Both the position numbers and the translations under genes were made by a program. Of a DNA stretch of 7,941 nt, positions 1 through 7,352 are shown piece after piece. The notes below the pieces were generated by a model. The model worked only from the letters and a program-made list of their open reading frames with translations, made no database searches and was not told the DNA's origin. The DNA is from Rhizobiaceae bacterium (GTDB lineage: Bacteria; Pseudomonadota; Alphaproteobacteria; Rhizobiales; Rhizobiaceae), in the NCBI GenBank assembly GCA_020696915.1, contig JAJFMR010000124.1, positions 1 to 7,941 on the forward strand, written 5' to 3'. Every line of letters starts with the position of its first letter. Position 1 is the first letter of the stretch.

Positions 1-2
1 TC

Positions 3-521
3 GTCGAGGCGCTGGCGGCCGCCGTGCAGGCCCGGGAGGCGGGCGATTTGCAGGGTGCGGCGGAGATCTACGATGCCGTCCTGCAGCAGGCCCCGGACAC
101 GGTCGACGCGATTGCCGGGCTCGCCGACATCCTGTTCGAAGCCGGCGACGTTGCCGGCGCGACCGACGTTCTTGACCGGGCGCCTGCCGACAAGAAGGAT
201 ACGCCGGCAATCGCCGGCGTGCGCACGAAGATTGCACTGGCCGCCGAGGCCGCGCAGCTTGGCGATCCGGCCGAGCTGGAGCGCCGGCTTGCCGCCAATC
301 CCGGCGATCATCAGGCGCGATTCGACCTTGCCATGCTTCAGAATTCCGCCGGCAAGCGGCAGGAGTCGGCCGACAATCTGCTCGCCATCGTCAAGGCCGA
401 CAGGACCTGGAACGACGACGGCGCGCGCGCGCAGCTCGTGAAGCTGTTCGAGGCTTGGGGCATGACCGACGAAGTGACGCTGGCGGCTCGCCGCAGGCTA
501 TCGTCGCTGCTGTTTTCCTGA
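3..521 (+). CDS. CnoX/YbbN-like co-chaperone (thioredoxin-TPR), C-terminal part, 5' partial
   Basis: The reading frame is open from the left edge (first full codon at 3) to TGA at 519-521, giving 172 visible residues. They are alanine/leucine-rich helical TPR-like repeats (for example AAEIYDAVLQQAPDTVDAIA) followed by the segment NPGDHQARFDLAMLQNSAGK and the ending RRRLSSLLFS. This is the C-terminal architecture of alphaproteobacterial thioredoxin-fold co-chaperones of the YbbN/CnoX group. The family is usually about 300-330 residues, so the N-terminal thioredoxin domain should lie upstream of the window. Family role: a cytoplasmic holdase that protects substrates under oxidative stress and passes them to GroEL/DnaK; that function is inferred, not visible here. 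The next gene starts 86 nt downstream on the same strand, consistent with an operon. The catalytic or non-catalytic state of the thioredoxin CxxC cannot be judged because that part is missing. Confidence 0.88.
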   Translation, partial: VEALAAAVQAREAGDLQGAAEIYDAVLQQAPDTVDAIAGLADILFEAGDVAGATDVLDRAPADKKDTPAIAGVRTKIALAAEAAQLGDPAELERRLAANPGDHQARFDLAMLQNSAGKRQESADNLLAIVKADRTWNDDGARAQLVKLFEAWGMTDEVTLAARRRLSSLLFS

Positions 522-551
522 AGCCGGGAGCGGCGCGGCACCGCCGGGCTT
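521..551 (+). other. Imperfect hairpin just after the co-chaperone stop codon
   Basis: AAGCC (521-525) pairs with GGCTT (547-551), and inside it GCGG (530-533) pairs with CCGC (541-544), with unpaired bases between the two stems. No T-run follows, so it is not a standard intrinsic terminator. It may be an RNA-stability or attenuating stem between the two genes, or chance in GC-rich DNA. Confidence 0.25.
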
Positions 552-597
552 GCGCTTGCCCGTCCATGCACCAGATTATCCGGAGGCTGGGCGGATC

Positions 598-605
598 GGA
601 GGAAG
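598..605 (+). promoter_or_regulatory. Shine-Dalgarno that decides the LON-domain gene start
   Basis: GGAGGAAG lies immediately upstream of GTG 608 and matches the anti-SD well. It supports the GTG start over the in-frame ATG at 566. Confidence 0.7.
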
Positions 606-607
606 AA

Positions 608-1282
608 GTGCAGGCTGGAAACGTCAACTACCGCCGCGCCACCGATCTGCCTTCCACAATTCCGGTTTTCCCGCTGGCAGCGGCGCTGCTGCTGCCAGGC
701 GGCCGCATGCCGCTCAACATCTTCGAGCCGCGCTATCTCCTGATGATCGACGAGGCGATGGCCGGTCCGCGGCTCGTCGGCATGATCCAGCCGGGCCTCG
801 ACGGGGCGCTCAGAGAGGACGGCGAGCCCGAGATCTGCAATGTCGGCTGCATGGGCCGGATCACCTCGCTCGCCGAGACCGGTGACGGCCGTTACCTGAT
901 CTCGCTGCAGGGCGTGTGCCGCTTTCGGGTCGCCAGGGAACTGGCGGTCAAGTCGCCGTTCCGCCAGTGCCGCGTCATGCCCTTCGCCGCCGACCTGAAG
1001 GAGGACCCGACGGGCGACGAGGTCGATCGGCCGGCGCTGCTCAGGGCGTTCCGCTCCTATCTGGAGGCCAACGATCTGGAGGCCGACTGGGAAAGCGTCA
1101 GCCGCGCCGAAAACGCCATGCTCGTCAATGCGCTGTCGATGATGGCGCCCTACGGCGCGGCGGAAAAGCAGGCGCTGCTCGAAGCCGCCGACCTGAAGAC
1201 GCGGGCCGAGACGCTGATCGCGCTGACCGAAATGGCGCTCGCCCGCGACAATAACGAGGAGTTCGGTTCGAGCCTTCAGTAA
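608..1282 (+). CDS. LON peptidase substrate-binding-domain protein (LonN-only)
   Basis: The 224-residue protein consists of the N-terminal substrate-binding (PUA-like) domain of Lon without the AAA+ or protease domains. The hallmark run is at residues 19-44: PVFPL, then LLLPGGRMPLNIFEPRYL. Later signature pieces are the GCMGRI and GRYLISLQGVCRFRV segments. I chose GTG at 608 because a strong Shine-Dalgarno (GGAGGAAG, 598-605) sits just upstream and because rhizobial homologues, as I recall them, begin with a similar MQxGN sequence. An in-frame ATG at 566 would add 14 residues with no comparable ribosome-binding site and is less likely. The exact role of stand-alone LonN proteins is not established; substrate or protein binding is inferred from the domain. 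It sits between a thioredoxin-type chaperone gene and a Trm112-like gene, probably in one transcription unit. Confidence 0.93.
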   Translation: MQAGNVNYRRATDLPSTIPVFPLAAALLLPGGRMPLNIFEPRYLLMIDEAMAGPRLVGMIQPGLDGALREDGEPEICNVGCMGRITSLAETGDGRYLISLQGVCRFRVARELAVKSPFRQCRVMPFAADLKEDPTGDEVDRPALLRAFRSYLEANDLEADWESVSRAENAMLVNALSMMAPYGAAEKQALLEAADLKTRAETLIALTEMALARDNNEEFGSSLQ

Positions 1283-1314
1283 GAAGCATGGGTTTAATGC
1301 TTGGGAGCGGTTGG

Positions 1315-1539
1315 ATGGGGGGAAGGGCAGAGAACAAATCCGGCGTCGACGCCAGGCTCCTGGAACTGCTTGCCTGTCCGCTCACCAAGGGGCCGCTGGT
1401 GTGGAACGAGGCAAGCTGCGAGCTCATCTCGAAATCGGCGCGGCTCGCCTATCCGGTGCGCGACGGAATTCCGGTCATGCTGCCTTCGGAAGCACGCAGT
1501 ATCGACCCCGAGCAGGAAGCCCTCGGCCGGCCGGCCTGA
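1315..1539 (+). CDS. Trm112/UPF0434 family small protein
   Basis: This is a 74-residue protein whose core, LLELLACPLTKGPL (residues 15-28), then ELISKSARLAYPVRDGIPVML and SEAR, matches the UPF0434/YcaR branch of the Trm112 family. Trm112 proteins in eukaryotes and archaea activate SAM-dependent methyltransferases; the bacterial role is less clear. Only two cysteines are present (21 and 35), and the CPxC zinc-knuckle pair seen in E. coli YcaR is replaced by CPLT. My recollection is that this is common in alphaproteobacteria, so it is probably not a defect. Start choice: ATG 1315 has GGGAG (1303-1307) at good spacing. In-frame ATGs at 1288 (83 aa) and 1297 are possible but have weaker upstream signals and would add a non-conserved tail. 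The gene closely follows the LON-domain gene, and its stop codon lies inside a putative terminator. Confidence 0.85.
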   Translation: MGGRAENKSGVDARLLELLACPLTKGPLVWNEASCELISKSARLAYPVRDGIPVMLPSEARSIDPEQEALGRPA

Positions 1540-1545
1540 GTTTTT
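1522..1545 (+). terminator. Putative rho-independent terminator on the Trm112-like stop codon
   Basis: CTCGGCC (1522-1528) pairs with GGCC-T-GAG (1533-1540, one bulged T) around a GGCC loop, directly followed by TTTTT (1541-1545). The TGA stop of the preceding gene (1537-1539) is part of the 3' stem arm. It would end the plus-strand operon before the convergent dnaE2. GGCCGGCCGGCC is itself palindromic, so other pairings are possible. Confidence 0.55.
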
Positions 1546-1603
1546 CGGGTTGGCACATCGAGCAGATCCGGTCGCCGGAGCATTGCAGTGATCCTGCAGC
1601 ATG

Positions 1604-1655
1604 GAGGCCGGTTTCGCTGCGCTCCCCCGTGCATGACGAACAGGGACCCGGCCTC
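1604..1655. repeat. Inverted repeat at the dnaE2 3' end
   Basis: GAGGCCGG (1604-1611) and CCGGCCTC (1648-1655) are perfect 8-bp inverted repeats separated by 36 bp, in the space between two converging operons and touching the dnaE2 stop codon. No T-run follows on either strand, so a classical terminator is not supported. It could still form a 3'-end RNA stem for the dnaE2 transcript. Confidence 0.3.
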
Positions 1656-4600
1656 TACTGGAAATTGCGGCCCTTGGGCATGTCGCTGCCGGCCTGCCGC
1701 GGCGCTGCACTGGCGTCCGCTTCCTTCCAGGCCGGGCCGGCACCATCCTCGGGCCGGCCGCGCCCGTCGCGGCTTTGCTGCGGCCGCCTTTCCAGAAGGT
1801 CGTTCAGCCACGGCGTCAGATCTTCCATCCGCTCCGCCACGATATGGATGACGCCTGACTCCGATTGCAGCCTGCCGGTGACGGAAATCAGCTTCGATCC
1901 CATGACGACCGGCCGGAATCGCTCGAAACTCCGCTGCCAGACGATGATGTTGGCCACCCCTTCCTCATCCTCCAGGGTGAGGAAGATCGCATTCCCCTTG
2001 CCGGGCCTTTGCCTGACCAGAACCAGGCCGGCAACGGTGACCCGCCTGCCGTCCCTGACGGAGTCCAGCCGTTTGTTGGGCGTGACACCCGACCGCTCGA
2101 GCCGCTGCCGCAGGAAGGCCAGCGGATGCGCCTTGAGCGACAGGCCGAGCGAGCGGTAGTCATGAACGACGTGCTGGCCGGGTGGCATGACGGGCAGGCT
2201 GGTTGCCGGCTCGTTGTCGGTCAGGCGATTTTCGGGTTGCTCGAACAAGGGCAACCGCTCGGCGGCGCTTTTGGCATCCAGCGCCCGCACTTCCCACAGG
2301 GCGGCCCGGCGGTCGAGGCCGAGCGAGCGGAAGACGTCGGCCTCGGCCAGCTTCCCGATCTCGTGGACATGCAGCCCGGAGCGCAGCCAGACGTCGCGCA
2401 CCGAGCGATAGTCCTCGCCGCGTCGCGCAACCAGGGCAGCGAGGCGGTCTTCCGAAAGACCCTTGATCTGGCGGAAGCCCAGGCGCACGGCATGCCGGGT
2501 CCTGATCACGCCGCGCATTTCGGCATGACGCGGCCGGACGCGGCCGGGATCGAAGGCGTGTTGTTCGAGCGTGCAGTCCCAGAAGGAGAGGTTGACGTCG
2601 ACCTCCCGTATTTCGACGCCGTGGTCGCCTGCGTCGCGCACCAGCTGTGCCGGCGCGTAGAACCCCATGGGCTGGGCGTTGAGGATGGCCGCGCAGAACA
2701 CGTCCGGATAGTAGGTCTTGAACCAGCAGGAGGCGTAGACGAGGAGCGCGAAGGAGGCCGCGTGGCTTTCCGGGAAGCCGTATTCGCCGAACCCCTCGAT
2801 CTGCTGGAAGCAGCGTTCGGCGAAGTCGCGCTCATAGCCCCTGGCGATCATTCCTTCGATCATTCTGCGCTTGTGATTGCCGATCGTGCCGTTGCGCTTG
2901 AACGTCGCCATGGCCCGGCGCAGCTGGTCGGCCTCGCCCGGCGAAAAGCCTCCCGCCTCGATGGCGATCCGCATGGCCTGTTCCTGGAACAGCGGCACGC
3001 CGAGCGTCCGCTCCAGGATGGCTTTGAGTTCCGGCCGCGGATATTCCGGCTTTTCCCTGCCCTGCCGGCGTCGGAGATAAGGATGAACCATGTTCCCCTG
3101 GATGGGGCCCGGCCTGACGATCGCCACCTCGATCACCAGGTCGTAGAATTCCCGTGGCCTCAGCCGCGGCAGCATGGACATCTGGGCCCGCGATTCGATC
3201 TGGAAGACGCCGAGCGTGTCGGCCCGGCAGATCATGTCGTAGACGCGCTCGTCCCCGGCCGGGATGGTTGCCAGCTCCAGCGATCGTCCGTGGCCGTCCC
3301 GAACGTCGTAATGATCGCCAAGCAGGCGGAAGGCGCGGCGCAGGCACGACAGCATGCCGAGCGCCAGCACGTCCACCTTGAGGATCTTCACCCCATCGAG
3401 GTCATCCTTGTCCCATTCGACCATCCGGCGCTCGTCCATCGCCGTCTTGACGATCGGCACGATCTCGTCGAGGCGGTCGCGGGTGATGACGAAGCCGCCG
3501 ACATGCTGGGAAAGGTGGCGGGGAAATCCCATGATCTCGTTGGCGCGCTCGAAGACCTGCGCGACCATCGGATGCTCGGCTGCGAGACCGCCGGCGCCGG
3601 CTTCCCGTTCTCCGAGCGTTTCGGTCGACCAGCCCCAGATCGAGCCTGAAAGGGCACTGCGCACATCGTCCGAAAGGCCCATTGCCTTGGCTACCTCGCG
3701 CATGGCCGAGCGGCCGCGATAGGTGACGACGGAGGCGGCCAGGGCGGTCCGTTTCTGGCTGTACTTCTCGTAGATGTAGGCAATGACCTCGTCGCGTCTC
3801 TCGTGCTCGAAATCGACGTCGATGTCCGGCGGCTCGTTGCGCTCCCTGGAGATGAAGCGCTCGAACAGCGTATCGATGATGTCGGGGCCGACATCGGTGA
3901 TGCCGAGGCAATAGCAGATGATGGAATTGGCGGCCGAACCCCGACCCTGGCAGAGGATTTTCTGCGAACGGGCGAATTTGACGATGTCGTGGACGGTCAG
4001 GAAATAGCGGGCGTAGTTCAACTCCCGGACCGTCTCGAATTCATGCAGGATGACCGCCCTGACCCGGTCGGGGACACCGTCGGGAAAACGCTTCTTCGAC
4101 CCCTCCCAGGTGAGCCTCTCGAGCTCGGCCTGCGGCTCGAGGCCGGACTCGGTCGGTTCGTCGGGATAATTGTATTCGAGGTCCTTGAGCGAGAAGTTCA
4201 GGCTTTCTGCAAAGCGCAGGGTTTCGGTGAGCGCCTGCGGATGGCGTCGGAAGAGCCGCGCCATCTCCTGCGGCGGCTTCAGGTGGCGTTCGGCATTGGC
4301 GGCCAGCGCATGGCCGGCTTCGGCGACCGGCACGTTCAGGCGGATGGCGGTGAGCACATCCTGCAGCGGGCGCCGCTCCCTGGCGTGGTAAAGCACGTCG
4401 TTGACGGCCATCAGCTGCATGCCGGCGGCTTGCGCAAGGGCTGCCGCCTGCTCCAGCCTGAACCGGTCGTTTCCCGAGAATGCCGGCGCCAGCGCCAGTC
4501 TGATATCGTCGCCGAACCGGTAGTTCAGGCCGCGCAGCAGGGCCAGCGTCCGATCGTCGGCCTGCTCGATTTCCGGAAGGATGGCGAGCGACAGCAAATC

Positions 4601-4963
4601 TCCCCATTCCAGGAGGTCGCTGCGGTAGAGAAGCGGCGCGCCCTTCTCGCTTGCCTCGCGCAGATTGGCCTGGGTCAGCATCCGGCACAGATGTCCCCAG
4701 CCGCGGCGATCGCGCGGATAGGCGAGCATGTCAGGCGTGCCGTCGCAGAAGACCAGCCGGCAGCCGGGATGATAGGCGATGCTGCCCACCTTGGCCTGCT
4801 GCCATGCCCGGACCACGCCGGCCACCGTGTTGCGGTCGGCAAGGCCGATTGCCGAGAACCCCATGAGTTCCGCCGCCACGACCAGTTCCTCGGGCCGCGA
4901 CGCGCCGCGCAGGAACGAGAAGTTCGACTGCACCGCAAACTCGGCATAGGCGGGCGCATTCAT
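1655..4963 (-). CDS. dnaE2: Error-prone DNA polymerase DnaE2 (ImuC)
   Basis: This 1102-residue C-family polymerase is the catalytic member of the SOS mutasome and extends past lesions in the cytoplasm. Domains in order: an N-terminal PHP domain beginning YAEFAVQSNFSFLRGASRPEEL (the usual HxH metal site is replaced by QSN, as in other DnaE2); a palm with RGSAANSIICYCLGITD; the catalytic PDIDVDF (Asp 380, 382, 384); and KVDVLALG (Asp 531), matching the third catalytic aspartate of Pol III alpha. A GEYGFPESHAASFALLVYAS segment lies near residues 725-745, a helix-hairpin-helix region near 840-890, and an OB fold near 970-1045. Length is normal for the family and no frameshift is visible. The ATG at 4963 overlaps the imuB stop (ATGA), so translation is probably coupled. 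The DnaE2 label rather than the replicative DnaE1 follows from the imuA-imuB context and sequence features. Confidence 0.97.
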   Translation of the reverse strand: MNAPAYAEFAVQSNFSFLRGASRPEELVVAAELMGFSAIGLADRNTVAGVVRAWQQAKVGSIAYHPGCRLVFCDGTPDMLAYPRDRRGWGHLCRMLTQANLREASEKGAPLLYRSDLLEWGDLLSLAILPEIEQADDRTLALLRGLNYRFGDDIRLALAPAFSGNDRFRLEQAAALAQAAGMQLMAVNDVLYHARERRPLQDVLTAIRLNVPVAEAGHALAANAERHLKPPQEMARLFRRHPQALTETLRFAESLNFSLKDLEYNYPDEPTESGLEPQAELERLTWEGSKKRFPDGVPDRVRAVILHEFETVRELNYARYFLTVHDIVKFARSQKILCQGRGSAANSIICYCLGITDVGPDIIDTLFERFISRERNEPPDIDVDFEHERRDEVIAYIYEKYSQKRTALAASVVTYRGRSAMREVAKAMGLSDDVRSALSGSIWGWSTETLGEREAGAGGLAAEHPMVAQVFERANEIMGFPRHLSQHVGGFVITRDRLDEIVPIVKTAMDERRMVEWDKDDLDGVKILKVDVLALGMLSCLRRAFRLLGDHYDVRDGHGRSLELATIPAGDERVYDMICRADTLGVFQIESRAQMSMLPRLRPREFYDLVIEVAIVRPGPIQGNMVHPYLRRRQGREKPEYPRPELKAILERTLGVPLFQEQAMRIAIEAGGFSPGEADQLRRAMATFKRNGTIGNHKRRMIEGMIARGYERDFAERCFQQIEGFGEYGFPESHAASFALLVYASCWFKTYYPDVFCAAILNAQPMGFYAPAQLVRDAGDHGVEIREVDVNLSFWDCTLEQHAFDPGRVRPRHAEMRGVIRTRHAVRLGFRQIKGLSEDRLAALVARRGEDYRSVRDVWLRSGLHVHEIGKLAEADVFRSLGLDRRAALWEVRALDAKSAAERLPLFEQPENRLTDNEPATSLPVMPPGQHVVHDYRSLGLSLKAHPLAFLRQRLERSGVTPNKRLDSVRDGRRVTVAGLVLVRQRPGKGNAIFLTLEDEEGVANIIVWQRSFERFRPVVMGSKLISVTGRLQSESGVIHIVAERMEDLTPWLNDLLERRPQQSRDGRGRPEDGAGPAWKEADASAAPRQAGSDMPKGRNFQ

Positions 4964-6549
4964 GCCGACAGACCCTGCAGATACCAGCGCGTGCGGATTT
5001 TTTCGAAGGGATCGTAGAGGCCTTCCCTGTAGAGCCAGTAGCGGCGGCCGTCCGCGTCCTCGACACGGAAATAATCACGGCTCGCCGCCGCCTCCTGCTC
5101 CCGCCACCATTCCGGCGCGATGCGTTCGGGCCCCTCCGCCCGGGTGACCCTGTAGAGGGCCCGCCGCCAGCGGAAATTGAGCGGTGGACCCTCGGGCACC
5201 TCGGTCGCCGGAACCTCGATCGGTTCGGCCGGGGTGAGAAGGCGGAGCGGCCTTTCGACGGCGCTGCCGCCCGCCAGGCTGTCGGACACCGCATGCATTT
5301 CTGCCGGGACTGCCTCGATGCGCCGCAGGCTTGCCGCCCGCTCCGGCACATGGCTCCCGGAAAGCTGCGGCCTAAGCAGCGCATCGGGGCCGAGCCGCGC
5401 CCGGACGCGATCGGCAAACATGGCAATGTCGCGGTCGCCGGAGAGGGCGGCCCCGGAAAGATCGCCTTGAGTGCTCTCGAAGGCAGCCGTGGCGAGGGCC
5501 GAAAGCCGGACGAGGTCGAAGCCGTAGCCGGCGTCGATTTCCCTTTCCAGGGCAGCAAGCCTCTCATGGAAGAGCCTGCCGATGAGGTGCGGCTCGCGCA
5601 GCGGCAGGGATGCGCCGACCGCGACCCGGCCGACCGCGCCATCGACGCGGAACAGGAGAAGCTCCAGCGAGCGCGCTCCTTCGCCGCGCCTTTCGAGATC
5701 CTGCTTCAGGCTTCCGGCCAGCAGCAGCACCAGCCTCTCGATATCCTCCATGAGGGCGACCGGTTCGGCAAGATGCCGCTCCACCGACAGGACCGCCACC
5801 GGCAGGCGCGGCGAGATGGCTTCCTCGACCCGGCCGAGCGCCTGGTCCAGCCGAAGGATGAGCGTCGTTCCGAAGCGCCGGGCAAGCGGCGCGCGAGGCG
5901 CGCCGGCGATCGATCCCACCGTGCTCAAGCCGACGCTCTCCAGGCTCGTCCGGGTTGCCGCTTCGAGCCTGAGGGCGGCGAGCGGCAGGCCGGCCATGAA
6001 ACTCTCCTCCTCGCCCTGACCGAGAATGCAGCCGCCCGGCGCAAAGCGGGCCGCCGCCCAGGCGGCTCCCGGGGTAGAGGCAAGTCCGGCCCGCACGGCA
6101 AAGCCCTGGTGGAAGAAACGCGCGGCGATGTCGTCGAGCAGGCAGCGTTCGCCCCCGAACAGATGCGCGCAGCCGCTGATGTCGAGGAACAATCCGTCGA
6201 CGCCGTCGAGCGCCACCAGCGGCGTGTAGCGGTCGCACCAGTCGGCCAGCGCCTCGATCAGCCGCCGGTCGGCTTCCGGATCGGCCTCGGCAACCTCGAG
6301 CGAAGGGTACATTGCGCGCGCATCGGCAATGCCCGTTCCACGCCTCAGGCCGAGACGCTCCGCCTTTTCATCCAAGGCGGCGATGCGGCGCGAATTGTTT
6401 TCCTGCCGGCTCAGCACGAGCGGCTGGCTCTGCCCGGTACCGGAACGCCAGTCCCGTCCCAGTCTTTGCCGCAATATGCGGTCCGTCCCGAGACAGGGGA
6501 GCCACAGCGACAGGATTCTCCGCCCCTCTTTCCTGAAAGGCGCGTTCAT
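4960..6549 (-). CDS. imuB: ImuB, Y-family-like non-catalytic mutasome hub
   Basis: The 529-residue protein is a Y-family polymerase relative that bridges partners in the ImuA-ImuB-DnaE2 translesion complex. The N-terminus RRILSLWLPCLGTDRI (residues 10-25) replaces the first catalytic motif of DinB. ALDGVDGLFLDISG (113-126) stands where active enzymes have SIDE/LDEAYLD, so the catalytic glutamate is Gly; this fits the known inactive state of ImuB. Following are ISGCAHLFGGE, little-finger-like sequence, RPLRLL (433-438), a candidate degenerate beta-clamp motif, and a C-terminal domain rich in W/Y/R ending RYWLYREGLYDPFEKIRTRWYLQGLSA. ATG 6549 is chosen because GGAG (6559-6562 on this strand) precedes it and the family begins near RILSLW; the frame is open further upstream to 6762, but only as shadow sequence inside imuA. 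The first 60 codons overlap imuA out of frame. Confidence 0.95.
   Translation of the reverse strand: MNAPFRKEGRRILSLWLPCLGTDRILRQRLGRDWRSGTGQSQPLVLSRQENNSRRIAALDEKAERLGLRRGTGIADARAMYPSLEVAEADPEADRRLIEALADWCDRYTPLVALDGVDGLFLDISGCAHLFGGERCLLDDIAARFFHQGFAVRAGLASTPGAAWAAARFAPGGCILGQGEEESFMAGLPLAALRLEAATRTSLESVGLSTVGSIAGAPRAPLARRFGTTLILRLDQALGRVEEAISPRLPVAVLSVERHLAEPVALMEDIERLVLLLAGSLKQDLERRGEGARSLELLLFRVDGAVGRVAVGASLPLREPHLIGRLFHERLAALEREIDAGYGFDLVRLSALATAAFESTQGDLSGAALSGDRDIAMFADRVRARLGPDALLRPQLSGSHVPERAASLRRIEAVPAEMHAVSDSLAGGSAVERPLRLLTPAEPIEVPATEVPEGPPLNFRWRRALYRVTRAEGPERIAPEWWREQEAAASRDYFRVEDADGRRYWLYREGLYDPFEKIRTRWYLQGLSA
6368..6549 (-). other. imuA/imuB dual-coding overlap
   Basis: The last 60 residues of ImuA and the first 60 of ImuB are read from the same 182 nt in different frames. 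Both products look family-like here: ImuA WNVHERAF then NPVAVAPLSRDGPHIAA, and ImuB RILSLWLPCLGTDRI. The imuB start codon falls within the ImuA codons for Val-His of WNVHERAF. Confidence 0.8.
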
Positions 6550-7330
6550 GGACGTTCCACTCCAGTGTGAATTGCGCGGCAGGCGCCGACAGGCTCTTGC
6601 TGACGGCGATCCGGAAAGAGGGTGGCCCGATCGATCCGCAAAGGGCTCCCGAAACAGTCTGCCGGGGGCCGGCGGGGGCCGGCGAAACGATGAGCCGGAC
6701 GGGCGCGGCCGTCGGTTCCGGAAAGCCGGCCTGACGCAGGAGGAAGACCGGCCGTCCGGCATCCCGGGCGCGGTGATGCAGCCGCCGGGACGCCGTCAGG
6801 TCGAAGCGGGCGGGATTGCCGCGGATTTCGACGAGCACCGCCGAAAATCCGCCCATTCGCGCCGCCTCCTCGGCGATCCACAGCGCGTCGGCCAGCCTTT
6901 GAGCCGGGGCGACCAGCAGCCGGGCCGGCTCGATGCCATAAAGGGAGCGCAGCCCCGGCGCGTAGGGCAGCCCGGCTTCCCTGAAGACGTCGAAGGTCCC
7001 GGTCCACAGGACAGGCGCCGGGGCCTCTCCGAGAAGCAGGCTGACCAGCGCCAGCACGAAGCCCGTGGACGAGCCGGCGTCGCGCGTCTCGGCGCCCTGG
7101 ATCTCGGTCAGCGCAGCCTGCGGCAGCCCTCCCCCCAATGCCCTGTCGAAACCTTCGGCACCCGTGGCAAGCAGGCTGGTGACCGCCAAGCCATTCCGAC
7201 GCACCAAAACGGCCCCGCTCCCAGCTGCGGGGGCGGTCTCCTCGAGGCGGGCGGCGAGCCGGCCCTCTATCCTGGCGATTTCCTCGCGCAAGGCAAAAAA
7301 GGTTTCCTGCGCCGCGGCGGATGTCGCCAT
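6368..7330 (-). CDS. imuA: ImuA, RecA-like accessory protein of the mutasome
   Basis: This 320-residue protein is the first gene of the SOS mutagenesis operon. It resembles RecA/SulA-fold ImuA proteins of alphaproteobacteria: the start MATSAAAQETFFALREEI, a fold core TGAEGFDRALGGGLPQAALTEI, a degenerate Walker A region (QGAETRDAGSSTG in place of GPESSGKT), ALWIAEEAARMGGFSAVLVEI, and a C-terminal segment FTLEWNVHERAF that typically closes the conserved region. It lacks an intact P-loop lysine, so RecA-like ATPase activity is doubtful. In characterised systems ImuA binds ImuB and modulates RecA and the polymerase complex. ATG 7330 has a GGAAAG element about 10 nt upstream. The 3' 182 nt (to stop 6368) overlap imuB in another frame. 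The LexA box 22 nt upstream of the start indicates DNA-damage control. Confidence 0.93.
   Translation of the reverse strand: MATSAAAQETFFALREEIARIEGRLAARLEETAPAAGSGAVLVRRNGLAVTSLLATGAEGFDRALGGGLPQAALTEIQGAETRDAGSSTGFVLALVSLLLGEAPAPVLWTGTFDVFREAGLPYAPGLRSLYGIEPARLLVAPAQRLADALWIAEEAARMGGFSAVLVEIRGNPARFDLTASRRLHHRARDAGRPVFLLRQAGFPEPTAAPVRLIVSPAPAGPRQTVSGALCGSIGPPSFRIAVSKSLSAPAAQFTLEWNVHERAFQERGAENPVAVAPLSRDGPHIAAKTGTGLAFRYRAEPAARAEPAGKQFAPHRRLG
6559..6562 (-). promoter_or_regulatory. Shine-Dalgarno of imuB inside imuA
   Basis: GGAG on the minus strand lies 9 nt before the imuB ATG (6549-6547), inside the imuA codons for Leu-Glu-Trp. It gives imuB its own ribosome entry within imuA. Confidence 0.55.
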
Positions 7331-7352
7331 GACGGTGCTCTTTCCAGAGTTT

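Noticed and set aside
1585..1598. Short hairpin TGCAG/CTGCA in the convergent intergenic region
   Set aside because: Only 5 bp, no T-run on either side; likely chance.
1865..3649. A 594-codon open frame on the plus strand
   Set aside because: It is antisense to dnaE2 over its whole length and shows no domain pattern (rich in Ala, Arg, Asp, His and Glu). Long antisense open frames are expected opposite GC-rich genes with strong third-position G/C.
3803..5017. A 404-codon open frame on the plus strand
   Set aside because: Antisense shadow of dnaE2 and the end of imuB; no recognisable motifs and no convincing start signal.
5293..6570. A 425-codon open frame on the plus strand
   Set aside because: Antisense shadow of imuB; low-complexity basic and acidic composition, and the opposite strand is clearly imuB.
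6550..6762. Extended N-terminus for ImuB in the open frame up to 6762
   Set aside because: The added residues are an out-of-frame reading of imuA, and a GGAG site sits just before ATG 6549, where family similarity starts.
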